Assembly (NCBI GenBank): GCA_023428645.1 | Contig: JAEYXD010000109.1 | Coordinates: 1-12,701, forward strand | Origin: Pseudomonadota bacterium | GTDB lineage: Bacteria; Pseudomonadota; Gammaproteobacteria; Steroidobacterales; Steroidobacteraceae | Length of the DNA stretch: 12,701 nucleotides | Direction of reading: 5' to 3' | Part shown: piece after piece, positions 5,885 to 12,701 of the stretch | Numbering within the stretch: position 1 is the stretch's first letter | Layout: every line of letters starts with the position of its first letter | Program-made: the position numbers and the translations under genes | The notes under the pieces: generated by a model | Told to the model about the DNA's origin: nothing | The model's database searches: none | The model's input: only the letters and a program-made list of their open reading frames with translations

Positions 5885-6253
5885 ATGCTGCGCTCCTCCC
5901 GAATCTTTCTGTGGCGACTCTGCGCGCTGATCGGCGTCGCCTTGGGTGTCATCGGACTCGCGCTGCCCGTCATGCCGACGGTGCCCTTCCTGATTTTCGC
6001 GGCCTGGGCAGCCAGCAAGAGCTCTCCCGAGCTCGAACGCCGACTGGTCGAGCATCCGTACTACGGACCTCAAATCCGCGCATGGCGCGTGCACGGCGCC
6101 GTCCCCCGGCGCGCGAAATGGTATGCGACGATCGGCATGACCGGCAGCGCCGTGCTGATTCAGTTCATGCCCATTCCCCAGTGGACACAACTCGGCGTGC
6201 CGCTCGTCATGCTCTGTGTTGCGGTGTGGCTGTGGCTGCGTCCGGACTGCTAA
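5885..6253 (+). CDS. DUF454/YbaN-family inner-membrane protein
   Basis: This encodes 122 residues, the normal size for the family. The N-terminal part LGVIGLALPVMPTVPFLIFAAWAASKSSP (within residues 20-48) is the DUF454 signature. A short cytoplasmic stretch with HPYYGPQIRAW (56-66) follows, then two more membrane segments (about 82-94 and 102-118). The biochemical role of YbaN-like proteins is not established. ATG 5885 begins the conserved region. No Shine-Dalgarno is visible, but TACACT at 5872-5877 lies where a -10 box would sit if transcription began at the start codon. A leaderless message is therefore possible though unproven. The gene is 54 bases after the lipoprotein and converges on the hydrolase gene. 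Confidence 0.85.
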   Translation: MLRSSRIFLWRLCALIGVALGVIGLALPVMPTVPFLIFAAWAASKSSPELERRLVEHPYYGPQIRAWRVHGAVPRRAKWYATIGMTGSAVLIQFMPIPQWTQLGVPLVMLCVAVWLWLRPDC

Positions 6254-6257
6254 GTCA

Positions 6258-6282
6258 GCGGGAGTGGCAAGGCCACTCCCGC
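6258..6282. terminator. Bidirectional hairpin between convergent genes
   Basis: GCGGGAGTGGC (6258-6268) and GCCACTCCCGC (6272-6282) form a perfect 11-bp stem with a 3-base loop. It fills the gap between the stop codons of the YbaN-like gene (6253) and the hydrolase gene (6290). Neither side has a clear T-tract, so it may block readthrough or protect 3' ends rather than act as a classical intrinsic terminator. Confidence 0.65.
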
Positions 6283-6289
6283 CAGTTCC

Positions 6290-7168
6290 TCAAGCGAGCG
6301 CCGTCTTGAACAGCGCCAGCATGCGGCTCCAGGCCTTCTCGGCCTGTGCTTCGTTGTAGACCGCGGCATCCGGCGGGCACCAGCCGTGCATCGCGCCCGC
6401 GTACACCTCGATTTCCGCCGGCAGCTTCGCCGTCGCGAACGTTTCGCGCAGCACGTCCTTCGATTTCGGCTCGCGCTGATCGTCGTTTTCGGCGATCGCG
6501 ATCAAGTAGTGCGCCTTCATCTTCGGCACGAGCAGATGCGGGCTGTCCGGCTTGTCGGTGACGAGGCCGCCGCCGTGGAACGAGGCGGCTGCGCCGATGC
6601 GCTCGGGGAACGTCGCCGCCGTGCGCATCGTGATCGGCCCGCCCATGCAATAGCCGGTCGTCCCGAGCTTGCGCTTCTTGTCCACGGCCGCCTGGCTGTC
6701 CAGGAAGCCGACGAATGCCTTCGCGTCGGTCACATGCGTCTGGGGGTCTAGTGCACCCATCATCGACATGACGACCTTGCGCGTCTCGGGGTCCGAGAAC
6801 TGCGCGCCGGCCGGCACGACGGGCGCCTTCTTCTGGCGATAGAAGGGATTTGGCACGAGCACGGCATAACCGGCTTCCGCGAGCCGCTTGCCCATTTGCT
6901 GAAACGCCGGGCGCAGGCCGAGCGCATCGGGCCAGATCAGCACGCCGGGATGCGCTCCGCTCGACGGATGAACGAAATACGCGTCCGCGGTGCCGTCGGG
7001 CGTCGCGATCGTCACTTCGCTTTCTTTCACGTCCACGGCCCCAGCCATGCGGGGCAACATCACTGCGGCGCCGATACCCAGCGACAGCGCGCCGAAACGG
7101 CGTCGCGAGATCTCGTTGGAACGCTGCTGAAACTCCGCCATGTCTGCCATCGAATGTTCGTCACACAT
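6290..7168 (-). CDS. Dienelactone hydrolase family protein with Tat signal
   Basis: This encodes 292 residues from ATG 7168. Later in-frame ATGs (7150, 7141) are also possible because no start has a strong Shine-Dalgarno (AAAGG about 10 bases before 7168). Residues 21-45 are a twin-arginine signal: SRRRFGA, a hydrophobic stretch and an AGA-type cleavage site near 44. The mature part is an alpha/beta hydrolase of the dienelactone hydrolase family. The nucleophile is Cys174 in GYCMGG, the acid Asp229 or Asp230 in AENDDQ, and His261 in GAMHGW. DLH enzymes open the lactone ring of dienelactones in catechol breakdown, but most exported homologues have unknown esterase substrates. No aromatic-degradation gene is next to it. 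A hairpin at 7194-7208 lies in its leader, and it is divergent from the MgtC-like gene. Confidence 0.88.
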   Translation of the reverse strand: MCDEHSMADMAEFQQRSNEISRRRFGALSLGIGAAVMLPRMAGAVDVKESEVTIATPDGTADAYFVHPSSGAHPGVLIWPDALGLRPAFQQMGKRLAEAGYAVLVPNPFYRQKKAPVVPAGAQFSDPETRKVVMSMMGALDPQTHVTDAKAFVGFLDSQAAVDKKRKLGTTGYCMGGPITMRTAATFPERIGAAASFHGGGLVTDKPDSPHLLVPKMKAHYLIAIAENDDQREPKSKDVLRETFATAKLPAEIEVYAGAMHGWCPPDAAVYNEAQAEKAWSRMLALFKTALA

Positions 7169-7316
7169 GCCCTGTTTACCTTTGTTTTCTCGGGCGCCGA
7201 AGCGGCGCGGCAGACCGATGGTACAAGGTTCGGGGGCACACGCGTTGACCCCCTCCAGGGAACCCGGGCCTCCCTGCTGCGCGTTCCTCGTCGTTCGCAC
7301 ATGACAGGGGCGGCGG

Positions 7317-7826
7317 ATGGACATGACCGCATGGCTGGCCGGGGACACGACGGGCCTTCCACCACTGGAAATGTTCCTGCGCCTCGCAATCGCCGGTGTG
7401 CTCGGCGCCATGGTCGGCTTCGATCGTGAGCTCAAGAACAAGCCGGCCGGGCTGCGCACGCACACACTGATCGCGATCGCCGCTGCATTGTTCACGCTCA
7501 TCACGCTCGAGCTGTACGACGAGCTGGCGGAGGCCAACGGCAAACAAGGACTCGATCCGTTCCGCATCATCAATGCCGTCACGTCGGGTGTCGCGTTCAT
7601 CGCCGCGGGCGCGATCATTCGCAGCGGCGCCACCGTTCGCGGCCTCACGACGGGCGCGAATATGTGGCTCGCCGGTGCCATCGGCCTGGCGTGCGGCGCG
7701 GGCTTCTACACGCTCGCCACTCTCGGCGCGGTCTTCTCGTTCGTCATCATCACGTTGCTGCAAGGCTTGGAGAAGCACTACTTCAAGGACCCACACGACA
7801 AGCACGACGAGCCCCCCTCGACGTGA
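7317..7826 (+). CDS. MgtC/SapB family inner-membrane protein
   Basis: This encodes 169 residues from ATG 7317, with AGGGG at 7306-7310. Family signatures appear in order: LRLAIAGVLGAMVGFDRE (21-38), AGLRTHTLIAIAAALF (44-59), then SGVAFIAAGAIIRSG and VRGLTTGANMWLAGAIGLA. These give four or five membrane segments and a short charged C-terminal tail (KDPHDKHDEPP). The soluble C-terminal domain of virulence-type MgtC is missing, as is common for the short SapB-like members. Members have been linked to magnesium limitation and to inhibition of F-type ATP synthase in pathogens; whether this copy does so is unknown. It shares a 148-base divergent intergenic region with the Tat-exported hydrolase. 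Confidence 0.9.
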   Translation: MDMTAWLAGDTTGLPPLEMFLRLAIAGVLGAMVGFDRELKNKPAGLRTHTLIAIAAALFTLITLELYDELAEANGKQGLDPFRIINAVTSGVAFIAAGAIIRSGATVRGLTTGANMWLAGAIGLACGAGFYTLATLGAVFSFVIITLLQGLEKHYFKDPHDKHDEPPST

Positions 7827-7919
7827 AGCCGCGACCTGGCAGCGATCGAGTCGTGTGCTAGCCTTCGACCGCCGCGCATCAAGGCCGACAACCAACGCGA
7901 CCGCGACGCCTCGCACACG

Positions 7920-8366
7920 ATGTTCCGAATCAAATACGTCCTCATTGCCGCGCTCCTGCTCATTGCAGGCGTCCAGACGTTGCAGCTGCAGCGTCAAGCC
8001 GAGCCTTCGCGCACCATTGAGGACCGCGTCTCCGCCGCCAACGTCCTGAAGGAAGCATTCGAACAGCGCCGCAGCAACCTGCAAGTCGAAGGCAGCGGCA
8101 TCGTCGACAAGCTGCTCGCCGACGACAACAGTGGCTCGCGGCATCAGCGCTTCATTTTGCGCCTGCCGCACGGACAGACGCTGCTGGTCGCGCACAACAT
8201 CGATCTGGCGCCGCGCATCGATACGCTGCGGGTCGGCGACGAAGTGAGATTCTTCGGGGAATACGAGTGGAACGACAAAGGCGGCGTGCTGCACTGGACG
8301 CATCACGACCCGAAGGGCACCCACGTGGGCGGCTGGCTGGAGCACCGGGGCCGTCGCTACGAATGA
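7920..8366 (+). CDS. DUF3465 family protein, secreted or membrane-anchored
   Basis: This encodes 148 residues. Residues 6-20 are a hydrophobic signal or anchor segment. The rest carries the family's conserved blocks: DDNSGSRHQRFILRL (about 68-82), LLVAHNIDLAPRI (88-100), GDEVRFFGEYEWNDKGGVLHWTHHDP (106-131) and a closing GGWLEHRGRRYE. The domain is small and beta-rich, OB-fold-like, and is usually found in the periplasm. No function has been established for it. There is no clear Shine-Dalgarno ahead of ATG 7920. It lies 93 bases after the MgtC-like gene on the same strand, so an operon is possible but not compelling. Confidence 0.87.
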   Translation: MFRIKYVLIAALLLIAGVQTLQLQRQAEPSRTIEDRVSAANVLKEAFEQRRSNLQVEGSGIVDKLLADDNSGSRHQRFILRLPHGQTLLVAHNIDLAPRIDTLRVGDEVRFFGEYEWNDKGGVLHWTHHDPKGTHVGGWLEHRGRRYE

Positions 8367-8390
8367 GCCGCCGCGGCGGCCCATCGACGC

Positions 8391-8426
8391 AAAAAAGAAA
8401 GCGCCGCGACACAGGGCCAGCGGCGC
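8391..8426 (-). terminator. Intrinsic terminator of the charged lipoprotein gene
   Basis: On the minus strand a GC-rich stem (GCGCCGC at 8420-8426 with GCGGCGC at 8401-8407, 12-base loop) is followed by TTTCTTTTTT (8391-8400). It lies about 45 bases beyond the stop codon at 8470. The opposite strand has no T-tract after the stem, so it serves the minus strand. Confidence 0.82.
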
Positions 8427-8469
8427 TCTCTCGGTGCGAAGGTTACCCCTCGCAAACTTCGGTCAAGGA

Positions 8470-8892
8470 CTAGTCCCGTGCGTAGCGATCGCGGTCGCGG
8501 TCCCTCGTCCCGTTCATGGCGCGCTCCACGTCCAGATAGGCTTCCGTGACGGCGGCAAACTCGCGCTCCGCCTCACGGTCGCCGCGTCGAGACACTTCGT
8601 CGCGCGCCGCATGATAGCTCTGTGACAATTCACCGAACGCCTCGCGTACGTCGCGGTCATCGGCGCGTCGGTCCCGCAAGGTTTCGCGAAAATCCCGCGC
8701 TTCGGCGCTGAGGTCACGCGCGTCGTTCTCGTAACGACGCCCCTCACGGCTTTCATACGCGTCGCGCTCGAACGACACGGCGGCGCGTTCCAGGCGCTCC
8801 GCCGAGGTCGAGAGTCCGCCGCTCGTGCTCGCACAACCGACGAGCGCGACGGCCAGCGGCAGCGCAAGCCAGCTCTTCGCATTCATGCTCAT
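8470..8892 (-). CDS. Charged helical lipoprotein, unknown function
   Basis: This encodes 140 residues from ATG 8892, chosen for the GGAGG Shine-Dalgarno 5 bases upstream. An upstream in-frame ATG (8925) lacks one. A short signal peptide ends in lipobox LVGC (17-20), with Ala at +2, so outer-membrane sorting is predicted. The mature protein from about residue 30 is almost entirely charged and helical, dense in Arg, Asp and Glu. It looks like an extended helix or coiled coil, and ends in an Arg-Asp repeat tail (DRDRDRYARD). No family is recognised. A role as a periplasmic helical lipoprotein, loosely like Lpp- or OsmB-type envelope proteins, is only a guess. It has its own terminator, and a 127-base gap separates it from the transglycosylase gene upstream. 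Confidence 0.75.
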   Translation of the reverse strand: MSMNAKSWLALPLAVALVGCASTSGGLSTSAERLERAAVSFERDAYESREGRRYENDARDLSAEARDFRETLRDRRADDRDVREAFGELSQSYHAARDEVSRRGDREAEREFAAVTEAYLDVERAMNGTRDRDRDRYARD

Positions 8893-9019
8893 GCGTTCCT
8901 CCGTGCCCTCCATGGGGCGATCCAAACTGCTTATCCCGAGAACGAATTGCGCCGTACGCAGGTTCCCCGATGCGGCGCGAGCACGGATATGAGCGCGCCA
9001 AACGCTCGCTACGACTTGC

Positions 9020-9886
9020 CTATTCGTCCCTCGCCGCGAGTCTGCGAAACACGCGCTGCATGGCTGCCACCTTGTTGATATATCCCTGGGCCGAGTGATC
9101 GCCGCAGCGCTGCCCTGGCGCCAGACTGAAACCGCGCGCCGCGAACCGGTTGCCCGCCCCGGCGCCGCACAGATGAATCAACGTGGCGAGATGATGTTTC
9201 TGTTGCAGCGTCGCGTGGCGAATGCCGTTACGCGCGAGAATGTTGGCGATGCTGCGATCGAGATGCGCCGAGGTCAGCTCGACCGCGTGCGAGGGAACCG
9301 TTCGCGTGTAGAGGCTGTTGAACCAGCACGACTTCCAGTCGTTCCACGGACCGTCCGCGACGACGACGTGATCGTGAATGCAGTAGCGCCGCGATTCCGC
9401 GAACGTGCCATCGGTGATCTGGTACATACCGACCGCGCTCGAGGCGGGCCGATACACCTCGAAGGGGTCCGAGTGCAGCCGCCAGCGCCAGTACGTCCGC
9501 GCGATGGGATTGCCCGAGCCTTCGATCTGGGCGAGCGCGGCCAACAGATCGGGCGTGACCGTCGCGGTGGAATGACGGCGGAAGATCGGCGCGTACGTCT
9601 CCCACGTTTCGCTCGGCGATTTGAACAGCACGCCGCTCACGGGAAAAAACAGCTCGGAGGGCTTGCGCACGACCTGGTAGATCCAGTTCACGCATAGCCA
9701 CAGCAGTACGACCGCGGTAACTCCGACGAACATCTGCAGCCCCGCCGGCGCCGCGCGATAACGCTTGAACCAGCGCTTGCGCGTTTGCGCGCTCGGCAAC
9801 CACTTCGTGAGGCGCCAGCGCCGACGCGAACCGCGTGATTTCGTCGCGCGCTTGCGCGCGCCCGTGCGCCTCCCCCGTCGCGGCAT
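9020..9886 (-). CDS. Membrane-anchored lytic transglycosylase (SLT domain)
   Basis: This encodes 288 residues from ATG 9886, 16 bases after the stop of the Sel1 lipoprotein gene. An in-frame ATG at 9937 would overlap that gene by 35 bases. A very basic N-terminal cytoplasmic tail (1-45) precedes one membrane segment (about 50-70). The periplasmic part holds a lysozyme-like SLT domain. ALAQIEGSGNP (117-127) contains the candidate catalytic Glu122, SSAVGMYQITDGTF (149-162) is the substrate-cleft motif, and a Cys/Gly-rich segment lies near 240-262. Enzymes of this type cleave peptidoglycan between MurNAc and GlcNAc with formation of an anhydro ring. The start choice rests on spacing because no Shine-Dalgarno is obvious, suggesting translational coupling to the upstream gene. 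Confidence 0.84.
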   Translation of the reverse strand: MPRRGRRTGARKRATKSRGSRRRWRLTKWLPSAQTRKRWFKRYRAAPAGLQMFVGVTAVVLLWLCVNWIYQVVRKPSELFFPVSGVLFKSPSETWETYAPIFRRHSTATVTPDLLAALAQIEGSGNPIARTYWRWRLHSDPFEVYRPASSAVGMYQITDGTFAESRRYCIHDHVVVADGPWNDWKSCWFNSLYTRTVPSHAVELTSAHLDRSIANILARNGIRHATLQQKHHLATLIHLCGAGAGNRFAARGFSLAPGQRCGDHSAQGYINKVAAMQRVFRRLAARDE

Positions 9887-9902
9887 TGGCCAGGCGCCGC
9901 AG

Positions 9903-10562
9903 CTAGCGACGCAGCAGCGGCGAATCGCTGCCGGCATCAGGCGCGATCATGCGCTCGCGCTGCTTCTTTTCGATGCGATCGATTTCCATGAGCATGTCGA
10001 GGCCGTAGTTGCACCACTCCTCGTCGTCCACGAGCTCGCACGATTCCGTGATCAGCCTGCGCGCGCGCGGCAAGTCGCGCGGCACGCCCATGCCGCGGGC
10101 GAGATACATGCCCAGCGTGAGACACGCCCAGGCATCGCTGCGATTGCATGCCTTTTCATACGTGCGCACCTGGCATGCGGATTCCTCGGTCGCCATGCTG
10201 GACGCGCGGTTCGAACACGCCGACACGACACCGAGCGAGCAGGCGCGATAGAACAGTCGATCGGCGAGCCGCGTGTAGCCTCGAATCGGCTCGACGGCGA
10301 GCGCCATCGCGAAACAATCGTTGCCGACGCCCGCCTTGCAGCCCTCGACACATTTCCTGGAGTCCTCGATGCATACCTCGCCGAGATAGCGAATCGGCGC
10401 AGGCCGATCCGTCATCACATCGGCCGGGCACGCGTTCTCCGGCGGGCTGTACAGCCATTGCGGCTGTTCGCGCGCGAGCGACTCCGCGGCTTGCTGGATG
10501 TCCTGCGCCGGCGTGCATCCGGCGAACAGCAGCAGGAATGGAATGAGGATGTACTTGCCCAT
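9903..10562 (-). CDS. Cysteine-rich Sel1-repeat lipoprotein
   Basis: This encodes 219 residues from ATG 10562. Upstream in-frame codons add only basic residues before the signal peptide. Lipobox FAGC lies at 13-16, with Thr at +2. The mature protein contains Sel1-like helical repeats in which cysteines sit eight residues apart: 75/83, 108/116 and 139/147, with a looser pair at 175/184. This is the disulfide-linked pattern known from Helicobacter Hcp proteins. The last repeat carries the typical GMYLARGMGVPRD phrase (151-163). Such proteins are protein-protein scaffolds outside the cytoplasm. It is followed after 16 bases by the transglycosylase, so the two probably form an operon and may work together at the cell wall, though that link is inferred. 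Confidence 0.8.
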   Translation of the reverse strand: MGKYILIPFLLLFAGCTPAQDIQQAAESLAREQPQWLYSPPENACPADVMTDRPAPIRYLGEVCIEDSRKCVEGCKAGVGNDCFAMALAVEPIRGYTRLADRLFYRACSLGVVSACSNRASSMATEESACQVRTYEKACNRSDAWACLTLGMYLARGMGVPRDLPRARRLITESCELVDDEEWCNYGLDMLMEIDRIEKKQRERMIAPDAGSDSPLLRR

Positions 10563-10644
10563 TGGGCCGATTTTGCCTCGACGGCCCCACCGGCGGCTAC
10601 CCACGACCTTGCGTGCGGGACTGGCCTTACAAATGCCGGGCTGC

Positions 10645-10674
10645 AAAAAAAAAGCGCCGCCCGAAGGTGGCGCT
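10645..10674 (-). terminator. Intrinsic terminator of the TonB-dependent receptor gene
   Basis: On the minus strand AGCGCC pairs with GGCGCT, then two more G-C pairs close on a TTCG tetraloop, with one mismatch. Nine T residues (10645-10653) follow directly. It lies 24 bases beyond the receptor stop codon and just ahead of the Sel1 lipoprotein gene. Confidence 0.9.
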
Positions 10675-10697
10675 CAAGTCAGCGACATTCGTGCGTG

Positions 10698-12701
10698 TTA
10701 TTCGAACGAGAAGTTCAGCTCGGCGTAGTACTGACGACCGAACGGATCGCCAAGACGCGTCTCGAGACCGCCCACGACCGGCAGACGATCCGGCATTGCG
10801 TTCGTCAGGTTGACGACGCCGATACCGAAGTCGAGCCGCCCGAACGACAGGCTGTCGAACGTGTAGCCGTACCGGGCGTCGTACGTCGTGTACGAGCTGA
10901 TGCGGTCCGGAATCGCCGCGCCAGGCGCAGCCGCGGCGTCGAACTTCACGCTATCCAGGAATTTCGCCGCGATCGCCGCGTTGTGATTCCCGAGCACCCA
11001 TGCCGCGCGGAAGTTGTGCTTCCACTGCGGCAGCGGCGGCGCGAGGTTCGTCTGGCCGTTCTGCAGGCCCACGCCGTCGACGGGCTCGTTGCCGAAGCTC
11101 GAGTACTCGTACTTCGAGAAATACGTGCTTGCCAGCTGCGTGCTGAAGTAGCCGAAGTCGCCGAGGTCGAAGGAGTACTTCACCTTGGCGTCGAACACAT
11201 CGACCTCGTTGGACGACAGGTTCTCCGACATCCGCTCCACCGAGGCGAGGCGATTGATGCCGTCGACCAGACCAGCGCGGGTGATCGCCGGCGACATGCC
11301 GGCCGCAAACCAGGCGTCCCGCAGCGCCGCGTGCGTATCGCGATTGTACGAGGCCGCCGTCAAGCCGTTCGCCGCGAGGAAATTCGCGAAGTCACGATTG
11401 AGGACGTCCGCCGCGGTCATCGTCACGATGCGATCGACGTACTTGATGTGCTGGTAGTCCAGGCTGAACTCGAGGTCGCTGATGATTTCCCAGCTGAAGC
11501 CGAGGTTGTAGATCTCCGATTCCTCGGGCTTGAGGTTCGGATTGCCGACGCCGCAGCTGGTTGCACCCGCGATGCCCACGGCTGCCGGACCGCCCGTGCG
11601 ACCGGGATAGAACGGATCGTTGCCGGTGAACACTTCCGAGCAGCTCGGGCTCTCTTGGACATACATGTCTTCCGGGTCAGGCGCGAGGAAGCCTTCGCCG
11701 AAGGAGGCGCGAAACGCCAACGACGGCAGCGCTTCGTAACGCACGGCAATCTTCGGGCTCGTGGCCGTCAGATTGAGATCCTTGAAGTCCTCGTGACGGC
11801 CTGCGATCTGCATTTCCAGGTTGTCGAGGATCGGGACGCTGAGCTCCGCAAACACCGCGCGCACTTCGTTGTTGTAGACGAGCGTGCCGTCGGGGATGAG
11901 GAATACGTCCGTGTTGTAGTCATCACGCCGCATCGCCGCAGGACCGGTGCGGTCCGTGATCACGTTTTCACGCACCTGCAGGCCGACCGCCATCGCCAGC
12001 GTTCCCGCGGGCAGCTCCATCACTTCGCCCGTGACGATCGACTCCACGAACTGCAGACGCTCGCGGCGCGACTCGTAGTTGTCTTCCACCCACATCCAAT
12101 CGACGACTTCCTGGGTGTTCGCGCGGGACGGGTTGTACCCCGTGCTCAGCACGTTGCCGGTGGGGCCGAAAACCGCCGGGGCCCGCGGGTCGGAGTTGCC
12201 GAACGGGTTCCAGTACTGATTGCCGTTGGGTCCGCCCTCACCATTCAGCGCAGCCTGCATGCGACCCATCAGAGGCGCGTAGCCCTTGATTCTCGTGCGC
12301 GTCGTCTGCGTGCTGATCCAGGTCTCGCCGCTCCAGCTCGAATCGCCGATGTCGTACGTCAGGCCGAGCTTGAAGCGATCGGTCGTGTACGTGTACTCGG
12401 TGTTCGTCGCGCCGCGATGATCCAGATGGCTCGGCAGGACGCCGTAGCCCGTGAACGGGCGCCAACCCGCTCCGCTCGTCGAACCCATGCTCAATGCAGA
12501 GCCCGACTCGTTGCCGGGGTTGTGAGCCGGCACCAGCAGCTTCGTGTTGTTCGCGGTGAGCGCCGTGGACGGCGACGTGATCAACGTCGACTTACGCCAA
12601 TCGCCGTTCGCCTGGAACTCGAGATTGACCTTGTCGTTGATCGCGTAAACCGTGCTCAGGTAGACGTTCGTGTCTTCGGCGGGGCGAGCGAAGTCCTGGT
12701 A
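10698..12701 (-). CDS. TonB-dependent outer-membrane receptor, N-terminus outside the window
   Basis: The frame is open from the right edge (first codon at 12701) to the stop at 10698, giving 667 residues of beta-barrel. The internal ATG at 12584 is not the start, because similar barrel sequence continues upstream of it. The signal peptide, TonB box and plug domain lie beyond the window. Alternating beta strands and long loops are visible throughout. Typical TonB-receptor phrases are FRASFGEGFLAPDPEDMYVQ, LKPEESEIYNLGFSWE and, at the end, the last strand RQYYAELNFSFE. A short Cys-containing loop (SPSCSEVF, TSCGVGNPN) may be disulfide-linked. The family imports siderophores, vitamin B12, or plant and sugar compounds. 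The plug is missing, no transporter partner is adjacent, and the substrate cannot be assigned. Confidence 0.93.
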   Translation of the reverse strand, partial: YQDFARPAEDTNVYLSTVYAINDKVNLEFQANGDWRKSTLITSPSTALTANNTKLLVPAHNPGNESGSALSMGSTSGAGWRPFTGYGVLPSHLDHRGATNTEYTYTTDRFKLGLTYDIGDSSWSGETWISTQTTRTRIKGYAPLMGRMQAALNGEGGPNGNQYWNPFGNSDPRAPAVFGPTGNVLSTGYNPSRANTQEVVDWMWVEDNYESRRERLQFVESIVTGEVMELPAGTLAMAVGLQVRENVITDRTGPAAMRRDDYNTDVFLIPDGTLVYNNEVRAVFAELSVPILDNLEMQIAGRHEDFKDLNLTATSPKIAVRYEALPSLAFRASFGEGFLAPDPEDMYVQESPSCSEVFTGNDPFYPGRTGGPAAVGIAGATSCGVGNPNLKPEESEIYNLGFSWEIISDLEFSLDYQHIKYVDRIVTMTAADVLNRDFANFLAANGLTAASYNRDTHAALRDAWFAAGMSPAITRAGLVDGINRLASVERMSENLSSNEVDVFDAKVKYSFDLGDFGYFSTQLASTYFSKYEYSSFGNEPVDGVGLQNGQTNLAPPLPQWKHNFRAAWVLGNHNAAIAAKFLDSVKFDAAAAPGAAIPDRISSYTTYDARYGYTFDSLSFGRLDFGIGVVNLTNAMPDRLPVVGGLETRLGDPFGRQYYAELNFSFE

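Noticed and set aside
7176..8384. 402-codon minus-strand frame opposite the MgtC and DUF3465 genes
   Set aside because: Both opposite genes carry clear family signatures; the antisense product is compositional Arg/Ala/Asp sequence.
8991..9007. GAGCG/CGCTC hairpin after the transglycosylase stop
   Set aside because: Only 5 bp with no T-tract on the minus strand, so too weak to call a terminator.

Overview
The window is GC-rich, gene-dense chromosomal DNA, most likely from a gammaproteobacterium of the Steroidobacter/Nevskia/Xanthomonas kind. This placement is an inference from family content: an MddA-type methyltransferase, a DUF454/YbaN protein, a DUF3465 protein, a large TonB-dependent receptor, several lipobox lipoproteins and class-I cyclic-di-GMP riboswitches. 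No phage, transposon, tRNA, rRNA or CRISPR signature was seen. Two genes run off the window: the methyltransferase at the left edge and the TonB-dependent receptor at the right edge.

Layout. Bases 1-1015 (+): the 3' part of an MddA-like methyltransferase, then a small lipoprotein. 1029-1895 (-): a YghA-type short-chain dehydrogenase with a hairpin/T-tract leader. 2198-5830 (+): the most interesting block. A promoter-like element, a c-di-GMP-I (GEMM-I) riboswitch and a lipoprotein with an Ig-like plus a fibronectin-III (FnIII) domain are followed by a 536-residue membrane-anchored protein. Then comes a second copy of the promoter-like element, a second GEMM-I riboswitch and a shorter paralogous FnIII lipoprotein. 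5885-6253 (+): a DUF454 inner-membrane protein that converges, across a strong hairpin, on a Tat-exported dienelactone-hydrolase-family protein (6290-7168, -). 7317-8366 (+): an MgtC/SapB membrane protein and a DUF3465 protein. 8470-10562 (-): a charged helical lipoprotein, then a two-gene unit of a Cys-rich Sel1-repeat lipoprotein and a membrane-anchored lytic transglycosylase. 10698-12701 (-): the TonB-dependent receptor, with a textbook terminator.

How it works together. The sequence directly shows two near-identical c-di-GMP aptamer cores, preceded by promoter-like islands with identical spacing. Each lies upstream of an exported lipoprotein whose FnIII domain is about 64% identical to the other's (hand count). 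The simplest reading is a duplicated, second-messenger-controlled cell-surface module. It probably includes the 536-residue protein between the two lipoproteins, although that gene has a 129-base gap before it and may have its own promoter. The function of the surface proteins (adhesion, matrix or envelope appendage) is not shown by the sequence. The remaining genes look like ordinary envelope and metabolic housekeeping.
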